A stretch of DNA of 64,000 bases from Eucalyptus grandis. Lineage: Eukaryota; Streptophyta; Magnoliopsida; Myrtales; Myrtaceae. Location of the stretch: positions 5,270,001 through 5,334,000 of the forward strand of contig NC_052620.1 of NCBI RefSeq assembly GCF_016545825.1. Reading direction: 5' to 3'. A program made the translations under genes and the position numbers. Under the pieces are notes generated by a model. The model saw only the letters and a program-made list of their open reading frames with translations, was not told the origin of the DNA and searched no databases. This document shows, piece by piece, positions 24,997-38,259 of this stretch (the stretch's first letter is position 1; every line of letters starts with the position of its first letter).

Positions 24997-27900
24997 ATTT
25001 TCTAAACAATATAATCAAATATCTACTCATAGGTCATTACTGATGATGAAAATATTTTTTTTTTTTTTTTTTTTTTTTACTAATTTTCTTAATGATATAA
25101 GTAAATAATTTTCGAAAAATATTTTACAGATCACTAATTTTTAGCGAAACGAATACAATCTAAGATTGGACACCCACAAAATATTAACACCAATGAAATT
25201 CATAAGTTCGTAACCACAACTAGCCAAGAAACCCACAGCTTGTTGTCAACTTCTTTCCTTTCTTGGAAAGAATGCTTTCACACGGAAAGCTGCGGTTGTT
25301 TTTTGTGACTTGTCTACTTGGAACATCCACTTGCCTGATAATTAATATAAACATGAAGTGGTAATTAAGGTCGGTTCAACCAATAGGGAAAGGACAAGCG
25401 CAATTTCACCGTCAAGTTTAGTTTATCGCCAATCATGTCAGTCATGGTTCAAGGATATCCATCTTTTTATTAGCCAAAGGCCACTATGCCTTTACGATTT
25501 GCTTCGGAAAATCCAACATATTGTGCTCCAGAAAAACCAGTGAACCAAGACTATGAAGAGTTTCGTCGCACAATTAGAACAAAATGACCTTGTGAGATTT
25601 ATGAAATCATACAAGGTATTATGCAGATTCCAAAAAATAGCAATGTATCAAATACTATCCCTAGCTATTAAATGATTTCTAGCAAATTTAGGAGACTCGA
25701 CAATCAATTTTCTAATACGGTTGGCTTTTTTCTACCGAGTGAATGGCCCATTTTCAAAGTTCATTTACTCTTTTAACTCAATCCATTAGTCGATGTAAGG
25801 TTTTGGCTCTGGGTACAAATGCATCCGTGCCTCAAACGGTAAAGAATGAGTTACTCATACTTGGATGAGGATCCTCTATCCATAAAGTGCTTTCATCGGT
25901 GTCTCAATTACTTCTCGCAAGTTTATCCACGTAAACAAGGTATTACTTCTCGCACCAACGATTGAGGTATTACTGAGACGCCCGTAGAATCACCTTATAG
26001 GGTAGAGGATCTACGTCGAGTCGCTAGATCTACTTTCATTTTTTCTTCAATATCAGCTTCATTTTGATTCTATGCCACTTTTCCCTGATAGTATCATTTA
26101 ATCAGGAAATTGGGAAGTATAACAGTTGTCGAAAACTATATCGTCCACCAGCGGCCTAAAAGCTATATCGTCCTCGAGCAGCCTAAAAACTTCTTAAAAT
26201 AAACGGCTTCAAGTCCTATTCAATTTCTCGACTCCCTCGGCATGGCGATTACGTATCAATTTCCCCGTAGCAATACTTGTACATTTGACAAAGTCCAAAC
26301 CAATTAAGGCACAGTATTCATCACATTGCAAACCGGACAGTTTTTTTTTCTGGATTAAACCGGGAATCTTTCAAATGTTTGTCAGGAGAATGCTTAACTC
26401 TTTAATCTAGAGGACAATACAATTACCAAGACCATGCGGGACCTGTCCTAAAAGACATAATTAACATAGACTTGAGTATTTGGTCAAATGCTTCTATTTA
26501 TGGCATTGCAATCGGGGTACGTCTTTTCTAGGCTACTTTTCTGAGGAAATGTTAGGAGGCACTTGAGAACAATCATTTTTTTGTGGACTAATTTTTCTAA
26601 ACAATATAATCAAATATCTACTCATAGGTCATTACCGATGATGAAAATATTTTCTTTTACTAATTTTTCTGAAAGATATAAGTAAATAATTTGCGAAAAA
26701 TATTTTACAGATCACTAGTTTTTAGCGAAACGAATACAATCTAATATTGGACACCCACAAAATATTAACACCAATGACAATCGTAAGTTCGTAACCACGA
26801 CCAGCCAAGAAACCCACAGCTAGTTGTCAACTTCTTTCCTTTCTTGGAAAGAATGCTTTCACACGAAAAGCCACGGTTGTTTTTGTGACTTGTCTGCTTG
26901 CAACATCCACTTGCCTGATAAATAATATAAACTTGAACTTGTAATCAAGGTCGGTTTAACCAATAGGGAAAGGATAAGCGCAATTTCACCGTCAAGTTTA
27001 GTTTATCGCCAATCATGTCAGTCATAGTTCAAGGATATCCTTCTTTTTATTAGCCAAAGGCCACTATGCCTTTACGATTTGCTTCGGAAAATCCAACATA
27101 TTGTGCTCCAGAAAAACCTACGAACCAAGACTATGAAGAGTTTCGTCGCACGATTAGAACAAAATGACCTTGTGAGATTTATGAAATCATAGAAGGCATT
27201 ATGCAGATTCCAAAAAATAGCAATGTATCAAATACTATCCCTAGTTATTAAATGATTTCTAGCAAATTTAGGAGATTCGACAGTCAAATTTCTAATACGG
27301 TTGGCTTATTTCTACCAAGTGAATGGCCCATTTTTAAAGTTCATTTACTCTTTTAACTCAATCCATTAGTCGACGTAAGTTTTTGGCTCTGGGTACAAAT
27401 GCATTTGTGCCTCAAATAGTAAAGAATGAGTTACTCATACTTGGATGAGGATCATCTATCCATAAAGTGCTTCATCGGTGTCTCAAATACTTCTCGCAAG
27501 TTGATGCACGTAAACAAGGTAGTACTTCTCGCACCAACGATTGAGGTAGTACTGAGACACACGTAGAATCACCTTGTAGGGTAGAGGATCTATGTCCAGT
27601 CGCTAGATCTTCTTTCATCTTTTTCTTCAAGATCAGCTTCATTTTGATTCTATGCCACTTTTCCCTGATAGTATCATTTAATCAGGAAATCGGGAAGTAT
27701 AACAGGTGTCGAAAACTATATCGTCCACCAGCAGCCTAAAAGCTATATTGTCCTCCAGCAGCCTAAAAACTTCTTAAAATAAATAGCTTCGGGTCCTACT
27801 CAATTCCTTGATTCCCTCGGCATGGCGATTACGTATCAATTTCCTCGTAGCAATACTTGTACATTTGACAAAGTCCAAACCAATTAAGGCACGGTATTCA

Positions 27901-28066
27901 TCCCATTGCAAACCGGACAGTTTTTTTTTTCTGGATTAAACGGGGAATCTTTGAGATGTTTGTCAGGAGAATGCTTAACTCTTTAATCTAGAGGCAAAAC
28001 GATGACCAAGACCAGGCGGGACCTGTCCTAAAGAAATAATTAACATAGACTTGAGTATTTGGTCAA
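24997..28066. repeat. Tandem array C, upstream of CYP79 copy B
   Basis: Units start at 25,002 and 26,597 (period 1,595); the second is cut at 28,066 where the CYP79 segment begins. A long poly-T run (about 25,056-25,078) lies in the first unit. The second unit matches the third unit of array A almost exactly, including shared rare variants such as CTCAATTCCTTGATTCC. This array has one unit fewer than array A between the LTR end and the gene. Confidence 0.9.
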
Positions 28067-29749
28067 TATTAATTATCGTTGAACCGAACCGAACCCCCCA
28101 CCCCCCTTAAAATGGGGAGGAAATGAGAAAAAGCTTAGATCCCTTGAAGCCTGGTGTCTCCTGAACCATCCAAAGCAAACAAAATGATCTCCGCCAATTC
28201 TATACCCCAACTCTTCACAGTTCTGATCCTCTTCCTTATACACGTGACGAAAGCAATGTTCAGGAATATCCACAAAAATGGAAGATCAGCGCCACGACTT
28301 CCCCCCGGTCCTGCCCCGTGGCCCATCATTGGCTGTGTGCCCGAAATGCTGACCCAAAAGCCAACATTCCGGTGGATACATAGCGTCATGAAGGAGACGG
28401 ACACTGACATTGCATGTATTCGGCTCGGCAATGTTCACATCATCCCCGTTACATGCCCCGAAATCGCCAGAGAATTCCTCAAGAAGCATGATGCAACATT
28501 TTCGTCAAGGCCTACTTCAATGGCGACACGAACGTATAGTGGCGGATACCTCACAACCATCCTAAGTCCTTATGGTGACCAATGGATGAAAATGAGGAGA
28601 GTTATAGTTTCGAAATTATTTCCCCCGCAAGGCATCATTGGTTGAAGGATAAAAGAACCGAGGAAGCAGACAACTTGGTCAAGTACATTTACAATCGAAG
28701 CAAAAAGCTCAAGCAGAACTGTAAATGTGAGGACCGCCGCTAGACAATATACTGGAAACGTGATCCGGAAGTTAATGTTTAGTAAAAGATACTTCGGAGA
28801 GGAAAGGGCGGACGGCGAACCAACCATTGCTGAGGAAGAACATGTTGGGGCGATATTTACTATACTGAAGTATTTATATGCATTTTGCATATCTGACTAT
28901 TTACCTTGGTTGGTAGGACTTGATTTAGATGGTCATGAGAAGTTTGTTAAAGAGGCCGTCAGCACTGTAAACAACTATCATGACCCCATAATTGATGCAA
29001 GGATCGGAAAATGGAGGAGGTTCGGCAATTTGAACGAGAAATCTACCAGCAATGATCCTCATGATTTGCTCGATGTTCTGGTTACGCTCAAGGATTCAGA
29101 GGGAAAGCCACTACTTACACCTGAAGAAATCAAAGCACAAGTAACGGTAAGATGCAAACATGTATTTACTAGCTTCTTTTTCTTTAAGCGGACTTTTTTT
29201 ACTTGTGTATGCGTATGCCAAATAGATCTCCATAGTATACTTTAATACATCGTCAATATGCTGTCTTTGCATTAACAGAAACTCAATTTCACTTGAATTA
29301 TATCCTCCATGCATTGTCTCTTTTGTTTTCAAATAAATTTTGAGGGTCTAAACGATACACGGGAAATTTATGGATGAATCACAAGAACATAACCAATCAA
29401 AATCTATAATTGCAGGAAATGATGTTCGCCACTGTCGACAATCCCTCAAACGCAGTTGAATGGGCCATGGCTGAGATGATAAACCAACCTGAAATCCTCA
29501 AGATAGCGAAGGAGGAATTGGACAGGGTCGTTGGTAAAGAGAGATTAGTTCAGGAATGTGACATCCCACATCTTAATTATATCAAAGCATGCATTCGAGA
29601 AGCCTTCAGGCTCCATCCAATCGCACCTTTCAACCCTCCACACATGGCCATGTCTGATGCCATTGTCGCCGGCTACTTCATCCCAAAGGGAAGTCACGTG
29701 CTACTGAGCCGTTTTGGCCTTGGGCGAAACCCTAAGGTCTGGAACAAGC

Positions 29750-30680
29750 TGTTGGAGAAATCTTTCCAGAATATTTTGAAGCTGACAAAACATTTCTATC
29801 AGTCTAAGTCTGGATATCGATAGTTAAAGTCTCAAGATTTTATAGTCTCAAGACTCTGTTATCTCAAGACTCAAGACTCAAGACTCAAGACTCAAGACTC
29901 AAAGTTATTCTCACTGACAGTCTTTCTAATCCGGTGTTGAAGGAAATCCAAAGTCGAGGTTTATGATTGAGGATTTGATCCTATCCTCTCGGGGATAGAT
30001 TCTTTGGTTGGATAATCATTTCGGATTCTTTATATCTTATCTAAGAACGATTGAAGATCCGATGGTCGACGAAATAATCTTGGATTATTCTATTCTTGGA
30101 AACCGAGATCCGATTGTATGGGCGAACAGATTGATGGGCTATCATCAGATTCCTTATATAGCTCGGATGATCTTCTTGATTGATTCCGTCCAACGGGTAG
30201 ATTGGAGGAATTCCTTTGGTAAGTGCCAACGGCTATGATGGCATGAAGGAGTATAAAAGGAAGACGTTCTAGTTGTTTTAAGTGTGTGATCGATAGAAAA
30301 ATTCCAGAGTCGAAGATCCTTTGATTGTTAGTTGAGGCGAGCGAAATTGTATACCGAGAGTGTTTATACTTGGTGACGCCTTGAGCAAGTGTGGTAGATC
30401 ATCTACACCTAGAAATCAAGGAAGATCAACACTGTAACAACTCTTTGATCATAGTGGAATCCAGCCAATCGGCTGTCGGTCTGGAAAGAGTGGACGTAGG
30501 CTTGAATCAAGCCGAACCACTATAAACTGAGTGTTCAATTCTCTCTTTCCCTTACTCAGTCTTGCGATTGAATTTTCAACTGTTGCAAAGTCTCTAATTG
30601 TTTAAATATCGTGCAAACATCGAGAAATTTTTTTTGTATACCTATTCACCCCCCTCTAGGTACTCGTACTAGCTATCTCA
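29750..30680 (+). repeat. 5' LTR of Sirevirus element 2
   Basis: 931 bp from TGTTGGAGAAAT to GCTATCTCA. It contains five to six copies of a 7-bp motif (CTCAAGA) at ~29,862-29,902 and a TATA box TATAAAAGG at 30,252-30,260, the likely promoter. It pairs with 38,260-39,184. Confidence 0.95.
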
Positions 30681-30682
30681 AT

Positions 30683-30694
30683 TGGTATCAGAGC
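30683..30694 (+). other. Primer-binding site of Sirevirus element 2
   Basis: TGGTATCAGAGC, two bases after the 5' LTR; complementary to initiator methionine tRNA as in element 1. Confidence 0.92.
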
Positions 30695-30742
30695 CTGTGT
30701 TCTTACTTTGTTTGAAGTGTTTTACTTCAGAGTAAAAGATCC

Positions 30743-31800
30743 ATGGCTAGTATGCTAGCACCAGGGCTGATGGAGGGGCAAAGCAATACCAGACCTCCCT
30801 ACTTCGATGGAAAGGATTACAACATCTGGAAGAACAAGATGAAAGCTTTCCTACGATCAAAGGATCCTACGGAATGGGACGTAGTGGAAAAAGGAATCAC
30901 TATTGCTGCTGCATCAAACATGAAAGAGGAAAAGAAACCGTTGAAACCAGCGGAATGTCTCAAGAAGAAATAAACAAGAGACAAGCACTTGATGCTAAAG
31001 CAATTTATTCTTTATATTGTGCTTTGTCACCAACTGAATATAACAGAATATCTTCTTGTGTCACAGCAAAAGAAGTCTCGGGGACAGGTTACATATCACT
31101 TATGAAGGAACAGATCGAGTGAAGGAGACCAGAATTAACATTCTTCTTGGTCAATATGAATCCTTCAAAATGAAACCAGGAGAATCTATAACTGACATGT
31201 TTAGTCGTTTTACAGATATTGTCAATGGTCTTGAGAACCAAGGACAAAAATTTCTGATCCCATGAAGGTGAACAAGCTTCTACGTGGACTCTCCAAGGAT
31301 TGGAATCATATAAAGACTTCAATAAGAGAGACGCAAAGAATCATGCCATTATCGCAGACGTAGGCGATTGGAACTCTTGATCTTACGAAGTGGAACGAAT
31401 TAATGAAGACGAAGATCCAAGAGGTAAGAAATCTATTGCTTTGAAATCAAATGATGATTCGATGATGCAGATTCTGAAGATGATATGAATGATGAGGAGC
31501 TCGCCCTCATGATAAGAAGATTCGTAAAACCGAATAGAAAAGGCAGAAGGTTTATCCCAAAGAAACAAAGTTCTCGAGACAGCAGACCAAGTCTGTTGAT
31601 GATGAGGAACCAAACAAAGAAGTAGTTTGCTTCGAATGTAAAAAGAAGGGACACATCGGACCCAATCGTCCTCTTCGAAAAGAAAAGAGGAAAAGCTGAG
31701 AAATTTCGAAAAGCTCTTAAAGCCGAAACCACGGGAGCGATACGAGTGTGAAGAGAGTGATGAGGAATATGCCAACCTCGTGTCTAATGGCGCAATCGGA
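30743..31800 (+). pseudogene. Gag region of Sirevirus element 2
   Basis: Starts at the ATG at 30,743 (MASMLAPGLMEGQ, FDGKDYNIWKNKMKAF). It continues in shifted frames at 30,874-31,122 and 31,056-31,265 (MKPGESITDMFSRF) and then a heavily shifted stretch with the zinc knuckle at ~31,627. There the last cysteine reads as arginine (CFECKKKGHIGPNR) because CTGTCC in element 1 is TCGTCC here. Not functional as written. Confidence 0.9.
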
Positions 31801-32158
31801 CTCGGACTGGATCGGACTCGGGCGGTGAATTTGAGGTAAGCAATTATAAAATCCCTGTCAAAGTCTCTAAATATATTAATGAGTTATGTTTTAGTCTTAA
31901 GACTTCTCTTAAAAGGATTTCCGAACTTAAAAGGAAAACTCATTTTTAAAACAAAAAGGAAATCATTTTAGAAGAAAAGGTAAAAAATTTAGACTTGAAT
32001 GTTTCTACTCTTAAAGAGAGTGAAGACAATCTTTCAAAAGAAAATGCTTTCTTAAAAACTGATTTATCAAATATTTCAAAGAAATTTTCAATAGGTCCGA
32101 AAAACTTGAAAAAGTTCTTTCAATCCAAAGACCTTACTTTAATAAGTCGGGTCTAGGT

Positions 32159-32540
32159 ATGACAGAAGAAACAATCCCTTTGATTGATTTTCCGAAAGTA
32201 AAAGAAAGAATTAAGAAAAGACCATCGAAAGAGGCTTATAAAAATCATTTCAAAAGAGTTTTTGTAAAGCCCGTAGGTCGAAATGCTTTAAGGTGTTCTA
32301 AGTGTAACGGTCGGGATCATTTTGAAAAAGAGTGTCCTATGGTTTGGAAGCCCTTGTGAAGAGAGTATGGCCTAATAATGCTTATCCTACTAACATGAAA
32401 GGACCCAAGAAAATTTGGGTACCAAAGAAAGCTTGAGACTCTTTTTTGAATGCAAAGTCTCTGTCAAAAAGAAGGTAAAGTGGTATCTTGACAGCGGATG
32501 CTCAAGACACATGACAGAGACTCGAGTGTTTCATAAAGCT
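32159..32540 (+). pseudogene. Second zinc knuckle and protease of Sirevirus element 2
   Basis: The 32,159-32,359 frame carries CSKCNGRDHFEKECP. A shifted stretch around 32,470-32,520 carries the protease active-site text WYLDSGCSRHMT. Both match element 1. The frames are separated by indels. Confidence 0.82.
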
Positions 32541-32547
32541 TATTAAA

Positions 32548-33755
32548 GTGAATGGTGGAAAAGTTTCATTCGGAGGAAATAGCAAAGGAAGTATTGTGGG
32601 ATTCGGAATTGAAATTGGAAATCTCACAATAAGCAATGTCTCTCTAGTGGAAGGACTCAACTACAATCTACTCAGCATTAGCCAATTGTGTGATACTGGT
32701 TACAAGATCTTCTTTCAAGAAGGCATTTGTTCTGGAATTAGCAAAGATTCGACTCAGTCTTTCATGGGTCGAAGGCATGGAAACATCTACCTCCTTGATG
32801 TAAAGCCAAATGAAGAACAATGCTTAATTTCAATTCAAGATGAAGCAATTCTATGGCATAGAAAGCTTGGCCATATCAACAAGAAGCAATTAGCCAAAAT
32901 CTCTTCAAAGCAGCTTGTTAGAGGTCTACCTAAACCGCCATACCAAAAGTCGACTTATGTACTCCATGCATTCTGGGAAAGGTAAGAAATTCATTTAAAC
33001 AAATAAATCATGTATCTACTAATCATGTAATACGAGTTGCTTCATATGGATCTCTTCGGACCAACAAGAACCCAGAGCATTGGAGGTAAGAAATATTGTC
33101 TAGTAATTGTAGATGATTACTCGTTTTACCAGGTATATTTTCTAGCAAACAAATCAGAAACCTTTTCGTACTTTGAAAAGTTTGCTAAAAAGGTTCAAAA
33201 TGAAAAAGGATGTGCTATTTCTAGTATAAGAACAGATCATGGAAGTGAATTTGAAAATCAAGATTTTACGAGATTCTCGTGATAAATCTGTGTTAATCAC
33301 ATGTTCTCCTCTCCGTATACTCCGAGCAAAATGGAGTTGTGGAAAGAAAGAATAGATCTCTTCAAGAAATGGCTAGAACACTTTTAATTGAAAGTAAAAT
33401 TTCTTCACGATTTTGGGCTGAAGTGTTTCAAACTTGCTATATTATAAATAGAGTCTTTTTAAGACCTATTCTTGATAAAACCCCCTATGAATTGTTCAAA
33501 GGTAAGAAGCCTATTGTTTCATACTTTCATGTGTTCGGTTGCAAATGCTTTATTTTGAAAAATGCAAATGATCGAGTTGGTAAGTTTGAAGAAAGATCAG
33601 ATGAAGGCATCTTCCTTGGATATTCTACATCAAGCAAAGCCTACGAGTCTACAATAAAAAAACCAGTCGTGGAAGAATCAATGAATGTCAAATTCCAAGA
33701 CTCGGTGCAAGATGAATCCAGCGGACTCGGTACGATGAGACTGAATCCGCTCTAG
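32548..33755 (+). pseudogene. End of protease and integrase of Sirevirus element 2
   Basis: Pieces 32,548-32,985 (end of the protease domain and the GAG pre-integrase LGHINKKQLAK), 33,037-33,282 (LHMDLFGPT, VIVDDYSFYQVYFL, RTDHGSEFEN) and 33,339-33,755 (MERKNRSLQEMARTLL, VFGCKCFILKNANDRVG) follow the order of element 1. The zinc-binding end and part of the catalytic core are damaged by small indels. Confidence 0.88.
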
Positions 33756-34070
33756 ATCTTCAAATGTCTACATCTCAAGAAGCATCTCAGATTCTGGAAG
33801 TCCATCATCAAGACGATCATGGAGAATCAAATAAAGAAAGAGATCATCAACCAGTAACCGGAAACACAAATCCAGTCATCCCAAAGATCTTATTATTGGC
33901 GAACTTAATGAAGGAATCCGCACCAGATCAAAAAGGCATGAAGAATCTAGTCCGTGGCTCTCATCTCTGAAATTGAACCAAAAAGCATAGAAGAAGCTTT
34001 ATCTCGATGAAAGCTGGATCGAAGCTATGCAAGAAGAGCTTAGACAGTTCAACATCAATGATGTCGGGAA

Positions 34071-35450
34071 TTGACATCTAAACCAAAAGGTAAAACTGTT
34101 ATTGGAACCAAATGGGTATTCGGGAACAAAATGAACGAAAAAGGAAAAGTCGTACGAAACAAAGCAAGGCTCGTGGCCAAAGGGTATACGCAAGAAGAAG
34201 GAATAGACTATGACGAGACTTACGCACCCGTTGCAAGGTTAGAAGCTATTCGTCTATTACTTGCGTTTGCTTGTTACAAAAATTTCAGGTTATTCCAAAT
34301 GGACGTCAAAAGTGCTTTCCTAAATGGATTTATCCATGAGGAAGTTTATGTGGAACAACCGCCTGGATTTGAAGACCCAAAGAAGCCGACTCGTCTTCGG
34401 ACTGAAAAAGGCTGTATGGTCTAAAGCAAGCACCTCGAGCTTGGTACGACAGATTAAGTAAGTTTTTATTACAAAATGGTTTTGTCAAAGGTAAAGTAGA
34501 TACTACTTTGTTTATCAAAAGGAAAACAAAAACTTTTTACTTGTTCAAATATATGTTGATGACATTATTTTGGATCTTCTAATGAAAGTCTTTGCAAGAA
34601 ATTTTCTAAGTCTATGCAGGATGAATTTGAAATGAGTATGATGGGAGAATTAACATTCTTTCTTGGACTCCAAGTGAAACAAATGAAGGAAGGAACTTTC
34701 ATCCATCAAGAAAAATATGCGAATGATCTTGTCAAAAGGTTTGGATTGGAAAAATGCAAAAAGATCGACATACCAATGTCATGTTCTCAGAAGATAGACA
34801 AGGATGAAGAAGGGAAGAAAATAGATCAAAAGCCGTACGAAGCATGATCGGTTCACTTCTTTATCTTCGCTTCTAGACCCGATATTTTGTTCGGTGTTTG
34901 TATCCGTGCTAGGTTTCAATCAGATCCTAGAGAATCACATCTCGGTGCGCGTGAAACGAATTATCAAATACGTTGCTTCATCTTCAAGCATCGGTCTTTG
35001 GTATCCAAAGAAGGGAGACTTTAATCTTCTAGGATACTCAGATGCAGATCCGCCGGTTGCGGTAATCGATAGAAAGAGCACTTCCGGAACTTGTCAACTA
35101 CTTGGAAACGAACGGTGTCTTGGTTTTCGAGGAAACAAAGCACCGTAGCTCTTTCAACAATGTAAACTGCAGTATGTAGCTCTTGGAAGGCTGCTGTTCG
35201 CAAATTCTATGGATAAAACAACAGCTACAAGACTTTGGCATTGAAGACTCATGCACGAAATCGATGTGACAACACCGGTGCTATAAATCTCACCAAAAAT
35301 CCAATCCTTCATTCAAGAGCAAAGCATATTGAGATTCGACATCACTTTATTAGAGATCATATTCAAAATGGAGAAATCTCGATTCAATTTGTTGATTCAA
35401 AAGTCAACTAGCGAGACATATTCACAAAGCCTTTGGAGAAGAATCGGTTT
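34071..35450 (+). pseudogene. Reverse transcriptase-RNase H region of Sirevirus element 2
   Basis: 34,071-34,424 has the RT start ([26 protein letters not shown]). The YVDD region near 34,550 is in a broken frame. 34,614-34,847 continues the RT (FFLGLQVKQM), and 34,894-35,148 plus later fragments hold RNase H (GYSDAD, RKSTSGTCQLLG). Multiple indels; clearly non-functional as written. Confidence 0.88.
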
Positions 35451-35665
35451 GACTTTATCCGCTCAAGACTCAACATTTTGAAGCTTGAAGAAGTTAAAGT
35501 CTAGAGACTCACCAACTCTAAAGACTCGATCTCTTAGACTCTAAGTCCCGAGACTCGGACATTCGTGGATAAAGACGTAAGTTGTATTTCTTCTAAAAGG
35601 TACTAATTTTCATTTTAGTCGAAAAGGTACGATCTTTTGTTTAATAATTTTGGCGCTTATAGATT

Positions 35666-37400
35666 TTGAAAAGAAGTAATCGTTCACTTTCCATTGCACC
35701 GATTGAACTTCCCTTTTCAAAAACTAAGTTATATATACAGTTTTCCCCAAATCTTCAAAACCCTAAAAAGCACTCTTCTCTCTATACTTGTTTCTACTCT
35801 TTGTTCATCGTCGAGAAAGTGGTCATTTTTCTTGGGAAAGCAAGTGAAGGAATCCTCCAATAGACAAAGAAAGATGTCGTCTTCAAGGAAATCATCAAGA
35901 ATCGCGAAGGGGGACCACAAAGAATGAAGAAGGGACCGACTCATTTCGATCTCACTGAGGAAGAAGACTTATCTCGGTCAGCGACAAAGTCCGATTCGCT
36001 CTCCTCCACGTCATTCAGCATCTCCGCCCCACAAAGTGAAAGTCATAACCGGAAGAAGAGATAATCGAGGATGCCGACCCAAGAAGAGTTCAAAAGCCTT
36101 CCTTTTTGTATAAACTTTATTGTGCATTGAAAAGCACAGTACTCCATTGAACTACATAGATGACTTCCTTAAGGACAAAAATTATGGGAATGAGTATCTT
36201 TTTCTGAAGAAAATGGAGGAATGGGGAATTGCCCCAAAAGGAAAAGCAGGAAGCTCTTGCGAACATTCCAAGAGATCCTCGTATGCCGGACAAAATCGAT
36301 TGACGCGAATGATGATGACAAAATGTTCCTTGAATTTGAACCTAGAATGGGTGTGGCGGCAAAGGCGAAAGGAAATCGGATGGATTTGTTTAAATCCAAG
36401 GATCAAGAAAAAGTGTATTACGGTCTTGTTGAAAAGAGGGGTAATCAACCCTAGAAGTGTCGATTTTGACTTCCCGGATTCCATCAACTTGAACCTAAGA
36501 GAGAAGTTGAATTTGCTTCAACTTGAGACTTTCGCTCCGACTCTACGAGACGGGTATGATCATCGACGCTTATTTCTATTCAAATCTTAGCTTTTTGGAT
36601 GCGAATAGAATTTCATTCAAATGTTCGAGACAAAGTCTATGTGGTAGATGTGAATATGTTGTGCAGACATAGTTGGAGTTGAACGGGGACGCTATCTCCC
36701 ATTAAAGTCTCACCGCTCGAACTACTCGGATCTTGTCAAAGATAGGGATGTAGATAAGAAAATTATCTATTCTGAATGAACGCTATCAACATTGTGCTTC
36801 ACAAGATTGTGATCAATTGTCTAAGACCTAAGTCTACTTCAAAGACTTCGTGTCTCTTTCGAAGCAAAGTTGATGTATGCGATCAACTCAGACGGAAGTT
36901 CTCTCCCGCACACTATTCTTTTCCATATGTACGAATGTGTCAAAAGACAAAGGACAATTGCCTTATCCTCGTCAGTGACCAAGATCTTCAGACATCTGAA
37001 TATTGAACTGCCACATACTTTTGTGTTAGACCGTGTGATAAGATGGTGGTAGGGTTGAAAATGTTAATGAAGATGCGTCTGCAAGAACTTTCTAAGGCAA
37101 TGGAGAAATTCAAAGTGAAATCTCCAGTCCAATACCTTCAAAAGGAAAAGGAAAGAAGGCATTTAGTGCTTCTTCGAAAAAGAGGAAAAGAACTCTTATC
37201 CTCGGAGGATGAGGATGAAGATGAAGATGATGAAGATCCCACTATTCCAGCACCGACAAGAACAAGACGTTCGTGTCTTATTCGACGAGAACTTCAGCAG
37301 AAAGCGAGAGAAGAAGAAGAACAGAGAGAGAAGGAGAAAGAAGTTGAGGAAGAAAAAGAAGAAGTAAAAGATCACCGTCTGCGATAAACTGAGAGAAGGA
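35666..37400 (+). pseudogene. Extra 3' ORF ('env-like' region) of Sirevirus element 2
   Basis: Homologous to 13,897-15,540 of element 1: a serine/arginine-rich start near 35,873, fragments at 36,120-36,590, 36,776-37,052 and a charged Glu/Lys/Arg-rich tail at 37,043-37,387. The conserved helical middle is split over three frames. No function can be assigned beyond family membership. Confidence 0.68.
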
Positions 37401-38245
37401 AATCAAGAGATTGATCATCACTCTTCCCTTTCGATGTCCTAGAGACGAGGGGGAGTTAGCGAGCAAGAGAGGTCTCCACCTCATGCTTTGTCGAAGATCA
37501 AAGAAAATCTCGGAAGACCCAGAAGAAGCTCGGTCTCTCAATTGCTCGAAGAAGATGATACGACGATTCCAAATCTGCAAGACCGTTCGAAGCGCCATCG
37601 TCGCACACACACCATCCGAGAAAGCCAATGCCGCATACGACGGATGATTCAGATCTTCGTAGTATCATGAATATTCTTCCGGAAATGCGTAACCGGCATA
37701 TATATTCCGGATTGTGAAATCCAAGTCTTGAAGCATGCTGGACAAGCATCTTCAGTCTCTCTGGAAGAAAAATACAAAGACCTCGCTCTACAACTTCAAG
37801 CCAATGCCAAGAGAGAAGAGGTAGCTCATCTCATGCGAAGATCTCGAAGAAGCTCGAAGGAGTAGTCCAGTCCATTGGGGATTTCCAGATCGTGCGCATT
37901 CCCAAGCAGACATGACTCCTTTCTCACCCTCTTTTAATGATGACAAAAGGGGAGAACCAATTTGAACAAACATTATTTATTTGACTTTTGTGGTTATGTT
38001 TATTTTTGAGTATGACTTGAGAACTTGAACTTGAGTGTTAGGCGGAATTGGTTGTGGATTTTGATGCTTGACCGGTTGCATTTATATCAAGTATTGTTAC
38101 ATGGTATTACTCATGAAAGACTAACCAATTTGCTGTGGATGCAGAGTCAGTTTGTTTATTAATCTTTATGAGTTAGCCATATTGCTTGAGAAATGTTTTT
38201 GCAGGTCAAAGTTGTTCAAATCTTCAAGAAAGTTTTGTCACCATC
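37401..38245. other. Non-coding 3' part of Sirevirus element 2
   Basis: Between the charged ORF and the 3' LTR. It has short frames only and text resembling the corresponding ~800 bp of element 1 (13,079-13,890), such as the GATGACAAAAGGGGAGAA motif near 37,939 that resembles an additional polypurine tract. No separate gene is visible. Confidence 0.5.
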
Positions 38246-38258
38246 AAAAAGGGGGAGA
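38246..38258 (+). other. Polypurine tract of Sirevirus element 2
   Basis: AAAAAGGGGGAGA ends one base before the TG of the 3' LTR, matching the tract of element 1. Confidence 0.88.
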
Positions 38259-38259
38259 T

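Noticed and set aside
21635..28066. A possible third CYP79 copy between the two genes
   Set aside because: The arrays between 7,956 and 28,066 contain only the unit, the Sirevirus and the solo LTR; none of the P450 motifs appears there.
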